Below the pieces are notes generated by a model that had not been told where the DNA came from, ran no database searches, and saw only the letters and a program-made list of their open reading frames with translations. Shown in pieces: positions 49,177-58,789 of a DNA stretch of 64,000 nt. Every line of letters begins with the position of its first letter. The stretch's first letter is position 1. This DNA comes from Novosphingobium sp. B 225. GTDB lineage: Bacteria; Pseudomonadota; Alphaproteobacteria; Sphingomonadales; Sphingomonadaceae. The DNA lies in contig NZ_MWLM01000003.1 of NCBI RefSeq assembly GCF_002198665.1, positions 86,914 to 150,913 on the forward strand. The letters are read 5' to 3'. Both the position numbers and the translations under genes were made by a program.

Positions 49177-49803
49177 CTATTCAGCATCCGGCTGAACGTC
49201 CGGCCGGGAACGCCTGAAGGCGTCGAGTTCCAGGCAGGCGGTTTCGATCTCGAGGATTCGTGGCAGAGCGATTTCCGCGCCAAACCGGCGCGCATTGACC
49301 AGTTGCGGGATCAGGAAAATGTCGGCCAGCCCTGGCGCATCGCCGAAGCAGAACGGGCCGGCGCCTTCCGGCAACAACGCAGAAAATGCCTCCAGCCCTT
49401 CCTCGATCGTGGTCCGGGCCCAGGCCTTGACCGCTTCTTCGCCCAGACCGTTTTCGCGCAAGCGATCCAGCACCTTCAGATTCTGGATCGGATGCACATC
49501 ACAAGCAATCACTTGCGCCGCAGCCCGAACCCGGGCCCGCTCAAGTGGGCTCGCTGGAAGCAGCGGCGGCTGGGGGTGGGTCTCGTCAAGATATTCGCAG
49601 ATCGCCAATGACTGCGTCAGCACCTGTGCGCCAAGCTGCAGTGCAGGCACCAGCCCTTGCGGATTAAGCGCCAGAAATGCAGGCGCACGCTGTTCGTACT
49701 TGCGCAGATGATGGAACACATTTTCAAACGGCAGACCCTTGAGGTTGAGCGCAAGCCTGACGCGGTATGACGCGGTCGAGCGGAAATAACCGTGAAGGAT
49801 CAT
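49177..49803 (-). CDS. maiA: Maleylacetoacetate isomerase (zeta-class GST)
   Basis: A 208-residue zeta-class glutathione transferase. The signature region HGYFRSTASYRVRLALNLKG carries the Ser/Thr at the active site (usual SSCxWR here STASYR), with QGLVPAL and SLAICEYLDE of the thioredoxin fold, and the C-terminal GDAPGLADIFLIPQ. It isomerises maleylacetoacetate to fumarylacetoacetate in tyrosine/homogentisate breakdown. No other genes of that pathway are adjacent, so a different glutathione-dependent isomerisation is possible. Confidence 0.87.
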   Translation of the reverse strand: MILHGYFRSTASYRVRLALNLKGLPFENVFHHLRKYEQRAPAFLALNPQGLVPALQLGAQVLTQSLAICEYLDETHPQPPLLPASPLERARVRAAAQVIACDVHPIQNLKVLDRLRENGLGEEAVKAWARTTIEEGLEAFSALLPEGAGPFCFGDAPGLADIFLIPQLVNARRFGAEIALPRILEIETACLELDAFRRSRPDVQPDAE

Positions 49804-49891
49804 TGCTTAGGTTCCTGTTGCTCAAGATTGCCCGGGGCAGCCTGCACTGGCGGAATTCCTCGCCTAATTTCCTGTCAGCCCCATAACGCGG

Positions 49892-51241
49892 CTACTGGTT
49901 GAGCCCGGGCTCGTCCAGATCACCCTTTGCCAGAGGGCGATAGTCTTCGCGGCGGAACAGCTTGCCGCGCTTGATGGTGAAGACAACGCTGCGCAGGTTG
50001 CTGACATCGTCCAGCGGATTGCGTTCGACGAAGACCAGATTGGCCAGCTTGCCTGGCTCGATTGTCCCCATTTCCTGTTCCTGCCCAGCCGCCCTGGCAG
50101 CGACCACCGTGGCGGCCTTGATCGCATCGATGGGGGGAAGCCCGGCCTTGTCCGTCAGCAGCTCTATCTCCTCATGCAGCGAGGGATAAGGATCACTCCA
50201 TTCCGTCTCGCCGTCGGTCCCGGCGGAAATCGGCACCCCGGCGCGCCATGCCTGGTTGGCCAGCCGCGCGCCAAGGGCCAGGTCACAGCGACGCGGCCCG
50301 GCGGGTATTGGGGCTTGCCGGGCATAGACCCGCAAGGTTGCGTCCAGTACCTGCCCCTGGCGGCGCATCGCACTGAACAGTTTGGCCAATTGCGGACTGT
50401 CGCCTTCGGCAAAGGCGGCAGGATCAATCGCGCGCCGCTGGTGGTATGTTCCCGCCCGAACGCCGTTGATCTGATAGACCAGGCTGCAGACATGGGAGAC
50501 CACATCGACCCCGGCGTGAACGACATCGACCGGCAGCGCAGGAAAGACCGTGGCATGCGCCCAGACCTTGATGCCCTGGCGGTGTGCTTCGTCCGTGATG
50601 CGCTGCACGATGCGCGGCGAAAGGTTGGCGTAGAGCTTGATGGCAGTAGCCCCGGTTCCGCGCGCCTTGGCAACCGCCAGAGGGATGTCGGTGCGATCAT
50701 CGATCGCCTGCATCCACGCCGTCTGTCCCGGCATGGCGCCCTGAGCCGAAGCCTTGGTCCGGGGATCGCTGAAAAACGAAGGACCGGCCATCAGCGCAAC
50801 AAAGTGGATATCCGGACCCGGAATTTCGCCCAGCAATGCTTCACGCTGGATTTCAGCCAGAAACCGGGTGTCCCCCGCCAGATCCCGCGCAGCCGTGATA
50901 CCGCCGTAAAGCTGACGGCGCATCACGGCTTCAGCATAGCGGCGCAGTGGCTGCGTACCCAGGTGCCCATGGGTTTCGATCAGGCCCGGCAAGACATAGA
51001 GGCCGCGCGCGTCAATCTCTTCCGCCTGCGGGATCGGTACATAGGTCCGATCGGACGAAACGGCGCGGATCCGATCCCCCTCCAGCGTCACGGCCATGTC
51101 TGGCTGGGCCGATGCGGAAATCGCGTCGATCAGTGTCACGTGACGGTACACCCGTACTGACGCACTTATCGGTTGGCTGCCGCCTTCTGCGATGGCCGGG
51201 GCGGCGAGCAAGGCCAGGGCAGTCAGGAATCGGGTTCGCAT
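49892..51241 (-). CDS. Secreted amidohydrolase-family protein (imidazolonepropionase-like)
   Basis: A 449-residue metal-dependent amidohydrolase with a signal peptide (MRTRFLTALALLAAPAIAEG). Metal ligands are visible as LPGLIETHGHLG, KLYANLSPR with the probable bridging Lys, VWAHATVFP, GVDVVSHVCSL and ISAGTDGETEWSD; the C-terminal MGTIEPGKLANLVFVERNP is typical of the superfamily. The substrate cannot be told; prolidase-like or lactone-type activity is common in exported relatives. It stands alone on the minus strand, 250 bases from the divergent methyltransferase. Confidence 0.83.
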   Translation of the reverse strand: MRTRFLTALALLAAPAIAEGGSQPISASVRVYRHVTLIDAISASAQPDMAVTLEGDRIRAVSSDRTYVPIPQAEEIDARGLYVLPGLIETHGHLGTQPLRRYAEAVMRRQLYGGITAARDLAGDTRFLAEIQREALLGEIPGPDIHFVALMAGPSFFSDPRTKASAQGAMPGQTAWMQAIDDRTDIPLAVAKARGTGATAIKLYANLSPRIVQRITDEAHRQGIKVWAHATVFPALPVDVVHAGVDVVSHVCSLVYQINGVRAGTYHQRRAIDPAAFAEGDSPQLAKLFSAMRRQGQVLDATLRVYARQAPIPAGPRRCDLALGARLANQAWRAGVPISAGTDGETEWSDPYPSLHEEIELLTDKAGLPPIDAIKAATVVAARAAGQEQEMGTIEPGKLANLVFVERNPLDDVSNLRSVVFTIKRGKLFRREDYRPLAKGDLDEPGLNQ

Positions 51242-51491
51242 CAGCGCAGTCTAGATGCTGGCCATCGGCCCGCAAGCAATTCCCGCGTGGCGGCGGGCCC
51301 AGGATTTCGATCTTCATCAAGCGCGCCAATACCGGTTGCGGCAGGCCGGAATGCTGCGCGGGCACGATTGCGGCAGGCTCTTGGCGCCGTTAGCAGGCTT
51401 GCCGGGGGATCCGTGACGATTGACCTGGCGACCGGGTAATGCTGATCGGCCAGCGCTGGCACTTCGCGCCAAGCTGTGACATGCAGCCGCA

Positions 51492-52235
51492 ATGCGACGC
51501 GGGGGAAATTCTGCCAGGGCGCGGCTGCGCCGGATGCTCAAGGCGCTGCCCGGGGCGCGGGGAATGGCGCTGTGGGTTCGGCGCACCTTTATTCCGCACT
51601 ACCGCGAAATTCACCGCCTCCGCCGGGCCGAGGCGGAACAGCTGCTCCAGCCCTATCCTACAACCGGGGAGGATCGCTATCCCGAGGTATTTGACGAGCT
51701 GGCGCGGCTACTAAAGAAACTGCCCTGCCCACAAATCCTCTCGTTTGGCTGTTCCAGTGGAGCGGAAGTGCGAGCATTGCGCCGGCGCATGCCCCATGCA
51801 CGGATCGTGGGGATCGACCTTAACCGCCGGATGATCGCGCAGGCCCGCGCAGCCGATCCGGCCCATGCCGAAGACTATCGCAGCGCCGGTGCGCCCGAAC
51901 CAGGGGAGCGATTTGATGCCGTGCTGGCCATGGCGGTATTCCGCCACGGCGATCTTGAATTCCACCGCCCAGAGACTTGCTCGGCAATCTTGCCTTTTGC
52001 GCGGTTCGAAAAGGGATTGGCCCTGCTTGACCAGCATCTCAACTCCGGCGGCTGGCTGGCACTGTTCAACCAGCAGTTCCGCTTTGCCGATTGCACCCTT
52101 GCCCCGCGTTATGGCGTGGAACCGCTACGCATGGCAGAGCACCAGGCGCTGCACTTGCTCTATGGCCCGGACGATCGCCGCATCGCGGGCACTTCCGTAA
52201 CCGAAGTATTGTTTCGCAAGCAGGCCGATGGCTAA
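51492..52235 (+). CDS. Class I SAM-dependent methyltransferase
   Basis: A 247-residue protein. A basic N-terminal segment precedes motif I PQILSFGCSSGAEVRALRRR (about 80-99) and the acidic loop VGIDLNRRMIAQA; a later LLDQHLNSGGWLALFN matches the post-motif strand. The substrate is unknown. The start is uncertain (ATG 51492 or 51534) with no strong ribosome-binding site. It opens the plus-strand run of the exopolysaccharide region and may modify a polysaccharide or its lipid carrier. Confidence 0.75.
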   Translation: MRRGGNSARARLRRMLKALPGARGMALWVRRTFIPHYREIHRLRRAEAEQLLQPYPTTGEDRYPEVFDELARLLKKLPCPQILSFGCSSGAEVRALRRRMPHARIVGIDLNRRMIAQARAADPAHAEDYRSAGAPEPGERFDAVLAMAVFRHGDLEFHRPETCSAILPFARFEKGLALLDQHLNSGGWLALFNQQFRFADCTLAPRYGVEPLRMAEHQALHLLYGPDDRRIAGTSVTEVLFRKQADG

Positions 52236-52283
52236 GCGCGAGACGGTATGCGCGCGGCCGATGCAGTGCTAACAGCGCAGCCC

Positions 52284-53276
52284 ATGACCCCGCCTTCTCC
52301 CTCCTTCAACGCCGACTTTGCCGTCTTTCGCGATCCCGCCAGCGGGGCCGCGCTGCGTCATGATGGCGATGCACTGGTCGCACCCGATGGCACGCGCCAT
52401 CCAATCGTTGCGGGTATTCCCCGGTTTGTGCCGCAGGGTAACTATGCCGATGATTTCGGGGCACAGTGGAACCGCTTTCCCCGCACCCAGCTGGATAGCC
52501 ACACCGGCCTGCCGATCACTCGTGACCGACTGGCGCGCTGCCTTAATGGCGAGCTGGAAAGACTCGCGGGCAAGCGCGTGCTCGAAGCCGGGTCCGGGGC
52601 GGGCCGGTTCACCGAAGTGCTGCTGGCAGCGGGCGCTGAAGTCCACAGCTTCGACTTTTCGGGCGCGGTCACGGCCAATGCCGCCAACAATGGCCACAAC
52701 GCTGCGCTCAGCCTGGCGCAAGGCGATATTCGCCAACCGCCCTATCCTGCGGCCAGCTATGACTATGTCGTGTGTCTTGGGGTGATCCAGCACACCCCCG
52801 ACCCCGAACAGTCGATTGCCGCGCTGTGGCGGATGGTGAAGCCGGGCGGGCGGCTGGTGATCGATCATTACCGCTTCCGCTGGCGCTTTGCCCTGCCCAC
52901 CCCGATTGGCGATGCGGCCAGCGTCTATCGCTGGGCGATCCTGCGTCTGCCGCCCGAACGCCGCGCTGGCATTGTGCAGCGAATCGTCGATTTCTGGTTT
53001 CCGGTCCACTGGCGCTGGAAAGACAGCCTGACCATGCAGCGGCTGATCCGGCGCTTTTCCCCGCTGCGGTTCTATTACCCGGATCTGCCGCTGAAAGACC
53101 GCGCGATGCATTACGAATGGTCGCTGCTCGACACGCATGACAGCACGACCGACTATTTCAAGCACCTGCGCGGCCCCGAAGCGATCCGCGCCACGTTGGA
53201 AAGCCTGGGGGCAGAGCAGATCAAGGTCGAAATCGGCGGCAACGGGGTCGAAGCCTGGTGCGTCAAACCGCTGTGA
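52284..53276 (+). CDS. SAM-dependent methyltransferase with Trm112-like N-terminus
   Basis: A 330-residue enzyme. The N-terminal 60 residues resemble the short Trm112/PA-type domain often seen before sugar methyltransferases. Motif I is GKRVLEAGSGAGRFTEVLL (about 95-113), then VHSFDFSGAVTANAA and the post-motif VVCLGVIQHTPDPEQSI. ATG 52284 is preferred to a longer frame at 52248. The gene overlaps or abuts the ABC transporter gene, so they are coupled. It likely methylates a sugar or lipid-linked precursor of the exported polysaccharide. Confidence 0.82.
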   Translation: MTPPSPSFNADFAVFRDPASGAALRHDGDALVAPDGTRHPIVAGIPRFVPQGNYADDFGAQWNRFPRTQLDSHTGLPITRDRLARCLNGELERLAGKRVLEAGSGAGRFTEVLLAAGAEVHSFDFSGAVTANAANNGHNAALSLAQGDIRQPPYPAASYDYVVCLGVIQHTPDPEQSIAALWRMVKPGGRLVIDHYRFRWRFALPTPIGDAASVYRWAILRLPPERRAGIVQRIVDFWFPVHWRWKDSLTMQRLIRRFSPLRFYYPDLPLKDRAMHYEWSLLDTHDSTTDYFKHLRGPEAIRATLESLGAEQIKVEIGGNGVEAWCVKPL

Positions 53277-53278
53277 AC

Positions 53279-54997
53279 ATGCCCCGCGCGGTCCTGGCCC
53301 TGGCGCGCGATCTGCTGCGCTATGCCGGGGCGCGGCGTGCAATGCTGGCAGGCGCGTTGATGGCCGCGGGCGCCGTGGCCGAAGGGCTGAGTCTGGCGAT
53401 GATCGTACCGCTGATCGCCGTGATCGGCGATCCCGCCGCCCCGCGCTGGCAGGGTCTGCTGGGGCCACTGTGCAATGGTCTTGGCCTGTGTGCGCCGCAG
53501 CAGCAACTGGGCGGCATGCTGGCATTGTTCGTGCTGGCCTTTGCCCTGCGCGCGCTGATTCTGGCCTGGCGCGATCTGGTGACGACCGCGCTGGAATCCG
53601 GCTTTGTCGAACATCGCCGCCTCGCGCTGGTCCGCGCGCTCGCCGCCTCGCAGTGGGAAACGCTGGCCGGGCTGCGCCACGCCCGGATTACTTATCTGCT
53701 CGCCGCCGAAGTCATCCGCCTTTCAGGCGCAGTGCGTAACCTGTCGACCGGCGTGGTCAGCGTTGTCATGCTGCTCGGGCAATGGGCACTGCTGGCGCTG
53801 ATCGCCCCGCCGCTCGCCGCGCTGTTCGGTCTGGTCGCGCTGGCCGCGCTTGGGCTGGGTCTGCCCGCCTGGCGCCGCGCCGGGCAACTGGCAGAGGAAA
53901 ACCGCGGCGGGCAAGTGACGTTCCTCAACCTCGCGCAGCAAATGCTTGGCGGGCTCAAGCTGGCGCTGGCGCAAGACCTTCAGCACGCATTTGTGGCCGA
54001 GATGGAGCAGGCATCCGGTGCGATCCTGCAGCGCAACCGCGCGCACGAACGGCGCATGGCCCGCGCCCGGGTGGGCAGTGCCTGCGCCGCCGCGCTGGGT
54101 CTGGCCGCGATGGCCTGGATCGGCGCGCGCCAGCAGGTCCCGCTCGCCGCGCTGGTCGCCGGGATTGCCGTATTCGTGCGGATGCTCAGCCCCGGTGGAG
54201 CGGTGCTGCGCGCGATCCGGCAACTGGCTCAGCAGGTTCCGGCCCATGGCGAATTGCTGGCGATGGAAGCGACCCTGGGCAAAGCTGCTGCGCCCACCCT
54301 GCCCGCGCCAGATGCGCCACCGCTGCGCGGAGAGGTGCGGTTTGACGCCTTGCATTTCGCCCGCCCCGATGGCGCGGTGCACTTCGAAGGGCTGGATCTG
54401 GCCCTGCCGCCCGGCAGCCGGGTGGGGATTGTCGGACCATCGGGCGCGGGCAAGACCACCTTTGTCGATTTGCTGTGCGGTCTGCTGACGCCCCAGGCCG
54501 GGCGGATCCTGATCGACGGGGAGGACATGCATGGTCCGGTCCTGCCGCGTTGGCGGGCCAGCATCGCCTATGTCGCGCAGGACAGTTTCCTGTTCAACGA
54601 CAGCCTGCGCCGCAACCTGACCTGGGGCTTGCCGCAAGTGAGCGAGGCAGAGATCGCCCGGGCGCTCGAACTGGCCGAGGCCGACACAGTGGTTGCCGTG
54701 CTGCCGCAGGGGCTGGACGAAGTGGTGGGCGAGCGTGGCGTGCGGCTATCCGGCGGCGAGCGCCAACGCCTCGCGCTGGCCCGCGCCCTGATCCGCCGCC
54801 CGCGCGTGCTGATTCTGGACGAGGCAACCAATGCGCTCGACCTGCCAAGCGAAGCCCGGATCCTGGCCCGGCTGGCCGCGCTGGAATGGCAGCCGGCGCT
54901 GCTGATCGTCGCCCACCGGCCAGAGGCTCTGGCGGTCTGCACGCGGGAGCTGCGCTTTGAGGCCGGACGGCTGATGGAAGACCGACAGATCGGCTAA
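53279..54997 (+). CDS. ABC transporter, fused membrane and ATPase domains (flippase/exporter type)
   Basis: A 572-residue half-transporter: membrane domain with about six helices (1-320) and a C-terminal ATPase with Walker A GPSGAGKTTF (about 385-394), Q loop YVAQDS, signature LSGGERQRLALARAL and Walker B VLILDEATNAL. This layout matches MsbA/PglK-type flippases. In a locus with no visible Wzx it may flip a lipid-linked sugar or export a related lipid. ATG 53279 is used; GTG 53273, which overlaps the previous TGA, is an equal alternative. Its end overlaps the convergent glycosylphosphotransferase by four bases. Confidence 0.85.
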   Translation: MPRAVLALARDLLRYAGARRAMLAGALMAAGAVAEGLSLAMIVPLIAVIGDPAAPRWQGLLGPLCNGLGLCAPQQQLGGMLALFVLAFALRALILAWRDLVTTALESGFVEHRRLALVRALAASQWETLAGLRHARITYLLAAEVIRLSGAVRNLSTGVVSVVMLLGQWALLALIAPPLAALFGLVALAALGLGLPAWRRAGQLAEENRGGQVTFLNLAQQMLGGLKLALAQDLQHAFVAEMEQASGAILQRNRAHERRMARARVGSACAAALGLAAMAWIGARQQVPLAALVAGIAVFVRMLSPGGAVLRAIRQLAQQVPAHGELLAMEATLGKAAAPTLPAPDAPPLRGEVRFDALHFARPDGAVHFEGLDLALPPGSRVGIVGPSGAGKTTFVDLLCGLLTPQAGRILIDGEDMHGPVLPRWRASIAYVAQDSFLFNDSLRRNLTWGLPQVSEAEIARALELAEADTVVAVLPQGLDEVVGERGVRLSGGERQRLALARALIRRPRVLILDEATNALDLPSEARILARLAALEWQPALLIVAHRPEALAVCTRELRFEAGRLMEDRQIG

Positions 54998-56313
54998 CGC
55001 GAGCCAAACCCCGTCAGCATGGTCTTGATCGTGCGCAACAGGATCAGGACGTCGATCCACAGCGTGCAGCGGCTGATGTAGAAGAAATCATAATTGAGTT
55101 TCTTCAGCACCGAATCGAGATCGGCGACGTGGCCCTGACTGACCTGCGCCCAGCCGGAAATGCCTGGGCGGACGACATGGCGATAGCGATAGAACGGCAG
55201 CTCGCGTTCGTACCAGCGCGACAGTTCCTCCGCCTCGGGCCGGGGGCCGATCCAGCTCATTTCGCCGCGCAGCACGTTGAACACCTGCGGCAGTTCGTCG
55301 ATCCGGGTCCGGCGCAGCCAGCGGCCCAGCCGGGTAACGCGCGGATCGCCTTTGCGGGTGATCGCGTGGTTCAGCCGGTCCTGCTCGGCCACCGGATCGG
55401 CCACGCGCATGGTGCGGAACTTCCATACCTGGAACGGCCTGCCACGATAGCCCACGCGCAGCTGGCGGAAAAATACCGGTCCTGGCGAATCGAGCCTGAT
55501 GGCCAGAGCGACCGGCACGAACAGCACGAGCAGGATCGGCAGAACTGCCAATGCCACCAATGTATCGACCAGCCGCTTGACCGCAATGTAGGTCGCATTG
55601 GGTTCGAGCGCGCCATAGGCGTTTTCGGACAAGTGCTCGATCTGGACCTGCCCGGTCAGTGACTGGCGCAGCTGCTTGTAATGCAGCACCGACACCCCCT
55701 GCAGCGCGCATTCGGCCAGGAAGTTGAGCCATTCGGGCGGCAGATCGGAATCGAAATCGGCGGTGACCAATGAACTGTGCGGCGGCAATTCGGGCTGCTC
55801 CAGCCGGGTCCAGCCAACCGTGGCGATGCCGTAAAGGCTATCCACCCGGCCAAACGGCACCACCGCGATATCCAGCCGCTGGCGGCGCTGGAGCATGAAA
55901 TAGACCAGATAGAACCACACCAGCGACAGCACGAAACTGCTGACCAGCAAGGGACGGCTATAACCCAGCCGGGTCAGGAACAACACCGTGAAAGCCGCCA
56001 CGAAGTTCGAAAGGAACACCGGCAGGATGTAATAACTCGCCCGGATTCCCGGAAAGGAGGCGAGGTTGCGGTACATCCAGAATGACGCCGCAATTGCCGC
56101 AACCGAAGCCGCCAGCGACACGTAATAGACGTCGAGCCGCAAGAGCGCCGGTTCGACCGCCGCAGCGAACGCATAGGGCCCCGCCACCGCAACCAATAGC
56201 GCGCCGAGCAGCTGGAACAGCGGCCTGCCCCAGACCACGCCGTTCCGGCCGCGTGCGCCATTCGCTCCGGGTTCGCCCCGGCCCAGCGCGTCGATTGCCT
56301 TCAGATCCGCCAA
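54994..56313 (-). CDS. Polyprenyl glycosylphosphotransferase (initiating sugar transferase)
   Basis: A 439-residue membrane protein of the WbaP/PssY-like family that starts polysaccharide synthesis by moving a sugar phosphate onto undecaprenyl phosphate. Four to five N-terminal helices (about 30-135) are followed by a fold with VKRLVDTLVALAVLPILLVL (fifth membrane segment) and the catalytic C-terminal domain (SPGPVFFRQLRVGYRGRPF, VWKFRTMR, TRIDELPQVFNVLRGEMSWI, GPRPE and RPGISGWAQV). It overlaps the dehydrogenase gene by 13 bases and ends the minus-strand operon. The sugar is unknown. Confidence 0.9.
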   Translation of the reverse strand: MADLKAIDALGRGEPGANGARGRNGVVWGRPLFQLLGALLVAVAGPYAFAAAVEPALLRLDVYYVSLAASVAAIAASFWMYRNLASFPGIRASYYILPVFLSNFVAAFTVLFLTRLGYSRPLLVSSFVLSLVWFYLVYFMLQRRQRLDIAVVPFGRVDSLYGIATVGWTRLEQPELPPHSSLVTADFDSDLPPEWLNFLAECALQGVSVLHYKQLRQSLTGQVQIEHLSENAYGALEPNATYIAVKRLVDTLVALAVLPILLVLFVPVALAIRLDSPGPVFFRQLRVGYRGRPFQVWKFRTMRVADPVAEQDRLNHAITRKGDPRVTRLGRWLRRTRIDELPQVFNVLRGEMSWIGPRPEAEELSRWYERELPFYRYRHVVRPGISGWAQVSQGHVADLDSVLKKLNYDFFYISRCTLWIDVLILLRTIKTMLTGFGSR

Positions 56314-57602
56314 CGCCGCAGCCCTGCTTGGCCTTCCAGCGCGGGAAAGGCGTTCTTGAGATCGGCGAACACACCGCCAGGCTGCACCAGCGCTGCCAGT
56401 CGGGCCGGATCAAGCGCGCGATAGGCCGCGTGCGGCACGGCCAGCACCACCGCATCAAACGGCTGATCGGGCAGTGCAGCGAGCAGTTCCACGCCATGCT
56501 CATGCCGTGCCTCGGCCGGATCGGCGAGTGGATCGTGGACTTGCACTGCATGGCCCTGTGCAGACAGGCCAGCGATCAGATCGGCAACCTTGCTGTTGCG
56601 CAGGTCTGGCACGTTTTCCTTGAAAGTCAGTCCCAGCACCAACACCCGCGCCGCCGCAGGCAGCTCTGCCCCAAGGGCCTGCGCGACCCAATCGGCCATG
56701 CCATCATTGATCGAACGCCCGGCCAGAATCACGTCCGGACTATGCCCCAACCCCTGCGCGCAGTGGCTGAGGTAATAGGGATCGACCCCGATGCAGTGCC
56801 CGCCGACCAGACCCGGCTGGAATGGCAGGAAGTTCCACTTGGTCCCCGCCGCTTCCAGCACGTCCCAGATCGAAATTCCCAACTTGTGGGTGATCTGCGC
56901 CACTTCGTTGACGAAAGCGATGTTGATATCGCGCTGGGCATTTTCGATCACTTTGGCAGCTTCGGCTACCCGGATCGAGGCAGCGGGAAAAGCCCCGCCT
57001 GCGGTGACCCGGCCATAGAGATCGCACAGCCGCGCTGTAACCTCGGGATTTTCGCCTGCGACTACTTTGGTGATCCGGTCGACCGTATGTTCGCGATCAC
57101 CGGGATTGATCCGTTCGGGCGAGTAACCCAGGAAAAAGTCACGACCCCGTTCCAGACCGGAAGCGGCAGCGATGATCGGGCCGCAGACATCCTCTGTGAC
57201 CCCGGGATAGACAGTGCTTTCGAACACCACGACTGGACGGCGCGCGGGATCAAGCATCGCCCCAACCGTCGCGCTGGCGCGTTCGACCAGTGACAGGTCC
57301 GGGCGGTTCGCCGCGTCGACCGGGGTTGGCACGGTGACAATATAGACATCGGCTCCGTGGCAGGCCGACTGGTCATTTCCCAGCTGCAGCGCTCCGCCCG
57401 CCTGTGCGGCGAGCAGTTCGGCGGAAGCGACTTCATGGGTGCGGTCATGTCCATCGCGCAATTCGGCGATCCGCGCGGCGTCGGTATCGAATCCGCGCAC
57501 GGCAAAATGCTGTGACAGCCGCAGCGCGAGCGGCAGGCCGACATAGCCCAGCCCCACGACCACGATAACCGGCTGATCCGGCGTAGCTCTATCGCTGGTC
57601 AC
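56301..57602 (-). CDS. Nucleotide-sugar 6-dehydrogenase (UDP-HexNAc type, TviB/WbpO-like)
   Basis: A 433-residue UDP-glucose/GDP-mannose dehydrogenase-family enzyme. The Rossmann motif is VVGLGYVGLPLALRLS (near residue 15), with VPTPVD, FESTVYPGVTED, GYSPERINPGDREH, and the catalytic Cys in LVGGHCIGVDPYYL; the C-terminal NAD-binding domain has LTFKENVPDLRNSKV. The sequence type suggests a UDP-N-acetyl-hexosamine rather than UDP-glucose substrate, giving a uronic acid. GTG 57602 is chosen because AGGAG lies six bases upstream. It would supply an acidic sugar to the polysaccharide. Confidence 0.87.
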   Translation of the reverse strand: MTSDRATPDQPVIVVVGLGYVGLPLALRLSQHFAVRGFDTDAARIAELRDGHDRTHEVASAELLAAQAGGALQLGNDQSACHGADVYIVTVPTPVDAANRPDLSLVERASATVGAMLDPARRPVVVFESTVYPGVTEDVCGPIIAAASGLERGRDFFLGYSPERINPGDREHTVDRITKVVAGENPEVTARLCDLYGRVTAGGAFPAASIRVAEAAKVIENAQRDINIAFVNEVAQITHKLGISIWDVLEAAGTKWNFLPFQPGLVGGHCIGVDPYYLSHCAQGLGHSPDVILAGRSINDGMADWVAQALGAELPAAARVLVLGLTFKENVPDLRNSKVADLIAGLSAQGHAVQVHDPLADPAEARHEHGVELLAALPDQPFDAVVLAVPHAAYRALDPARLAALVQPGGVFADLKNAFPALEGQAGLRRWRI

Positions 57603-57664
57603 GCACTTCTCCTGACAGTCCTTTGGTGCGCCCGGCGCCTTGATAGCCATTTGTCACTGCCGCG

Positions 57665-58789
57665 CTAGCCCTTGTGCGAAAAGGCACGGGCCAGTGCCTG
57701 ACGATAGGCCGCGATCACTGCAGCTTCGGAAAAGTCGCGGATCACCCGCTCGCGTGCCGCACGGCCCATTTCTGCGCAAGCCGGCTCAGGCATGGCAAGC
57801 AGCTGTCCCATTTGCGCGGCCAGATCCGCCGCGTCGCGCACCTTGCACAGCAGCCCGGTGCGTCCGGACAGCACCACATCGCGGCACCCCGGCACATCGC
57901 TGGCAATCGCGGGCCGTTCCATGGCTGCTGCTTCAAGCAGCACCCGCGACAGACCTTCACGGTAACTGGGCAGGACCACACAGTGCGCCTGCGCGATGTG
58001 CGGACGCACATCTTCTGCCGCGCCCAGATATTCGACTACGCCTTCGGCCAGCCACTGATCCAGTTCGCTGCGGGAAATCGCGGTGCGGTTGTCAACATCC
58101 AGGAACCCAAGCAGCTGAAACCGCGCTTGCGGATGGGCCTGCCGCACGATCCGCGCCGCTTCCACGAATTCGCGCACGCCCTTGTCGCGGATCAGGCGCG
58201 CTACCAGCAGAAACCGGAAAGTACCATCTTCGGGACGCGTCCACGGGGCAGGATCGTAATGCGCCGGGTCGATCCCCGATCCGGGCAGCAGTGCGGTCTG
58301 CCCCGCGTCCACCAGAGCCCGTTCCAGGAACAGCGCCCGGTCATCCGCGTTCTGGAAGAATACGGTCGAACTGCCGCGCAGCCCCAGCCGGTACAGCGCC
58401 TCAGCCACGCGGGTCAGCCAGCTTTCACGGATGAACGCCGTACCCAGTCCCGATACATTGTTGATCCGTGCCACGCCCAGCAGCCGCGCTGCCAGGCTGC
58501 CATAGGTGTTGGGTTTGATCGTCCAGCCGAGATAGGCCGCGGGACGCTCACGCCGGATCAGGCGCAGATATCGCCACAGCAGCGCCAGGTCGCCCAGCAC
58601 CGAAGTGCTGCCGCTGGTCATCGGCAAGACCGCCACCCGCGCACCCAGCGCGGACACTTTGTTCAGAGCGCCATCATCAGGCACGGCGGCCACCACATCA
58701 TGCCCGTCAGCCACCAGCGCGCGGACCAGGGCGGCGCGGAAATTGACCACGTTCCAGGCGGCGTTGATCGAAATCAGCACTCTAGGCAC
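57665..58789 (-). CDS. Glycosyltransferase family 4
   Basis: A 374-residue GT-B enzyme. The N-terminal domain begins MPRVLISINAAWNVVNFRAA and the C-terminal donor-binding domain has FRFLLVARLIRDKGVREFVE and the E-x7-E region SYREGLSRVLLEAAAMERP with VPGCRDVV. This is the PglA/WsaF-like set of GT4 enzymes that add HexNAc residues to undecaprenyl-linked sugars. It overlaps the EpsG-like gene by 16 bases and is 62 bases before the dehydrogenase. It is the second sugar-adding step of the operon. Confidence 0.9.
   Translation of the reverse strand: MPRVLISINAAWNVVNFRAALVRALVADGHDVVAAVPDDGALNKVSALGARVAVLPMTSGSTSVLGDLALLWRYLRLIRRERPAAYLGWTIKPNTYGSLAARLLGVARINNVSGLGTAFIRESWLTRVAEALYRLGLRGSSTVFFQNADDRALFLERALVDAGQTALLPGSGIDPAHYDPAPWTRPEDGTFRFLLVARLIRDKGVREFVEAARIVRQAHPQARFQLLGFLDVDNRTAISRSELDQWLAEGVVEYLGAAEDVRPHIAQAHCVVLPSYREGLSRVLLEAAAMERPAIASDVPGCRDVVLSGRTGLLCKVRDAADLAAQMGQLLAMPEPACAEMGRAARERVIRDFSEAAVIAAYRQALARAFSHKG

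Noticed and set aside
52269..53525. 418-codon minus-strand frame
   Set aside because: Antisense shadow of the methyltransferase and the start of the ABC transporter; low-complexity composition and no family match.
56082..57293. 403-codon plus-strand frame
   Set aside because: Antisense to the dehydrogenase and glycosylphosphotransferase; Arg/Pro/His-rich composition typical of shadow frames.
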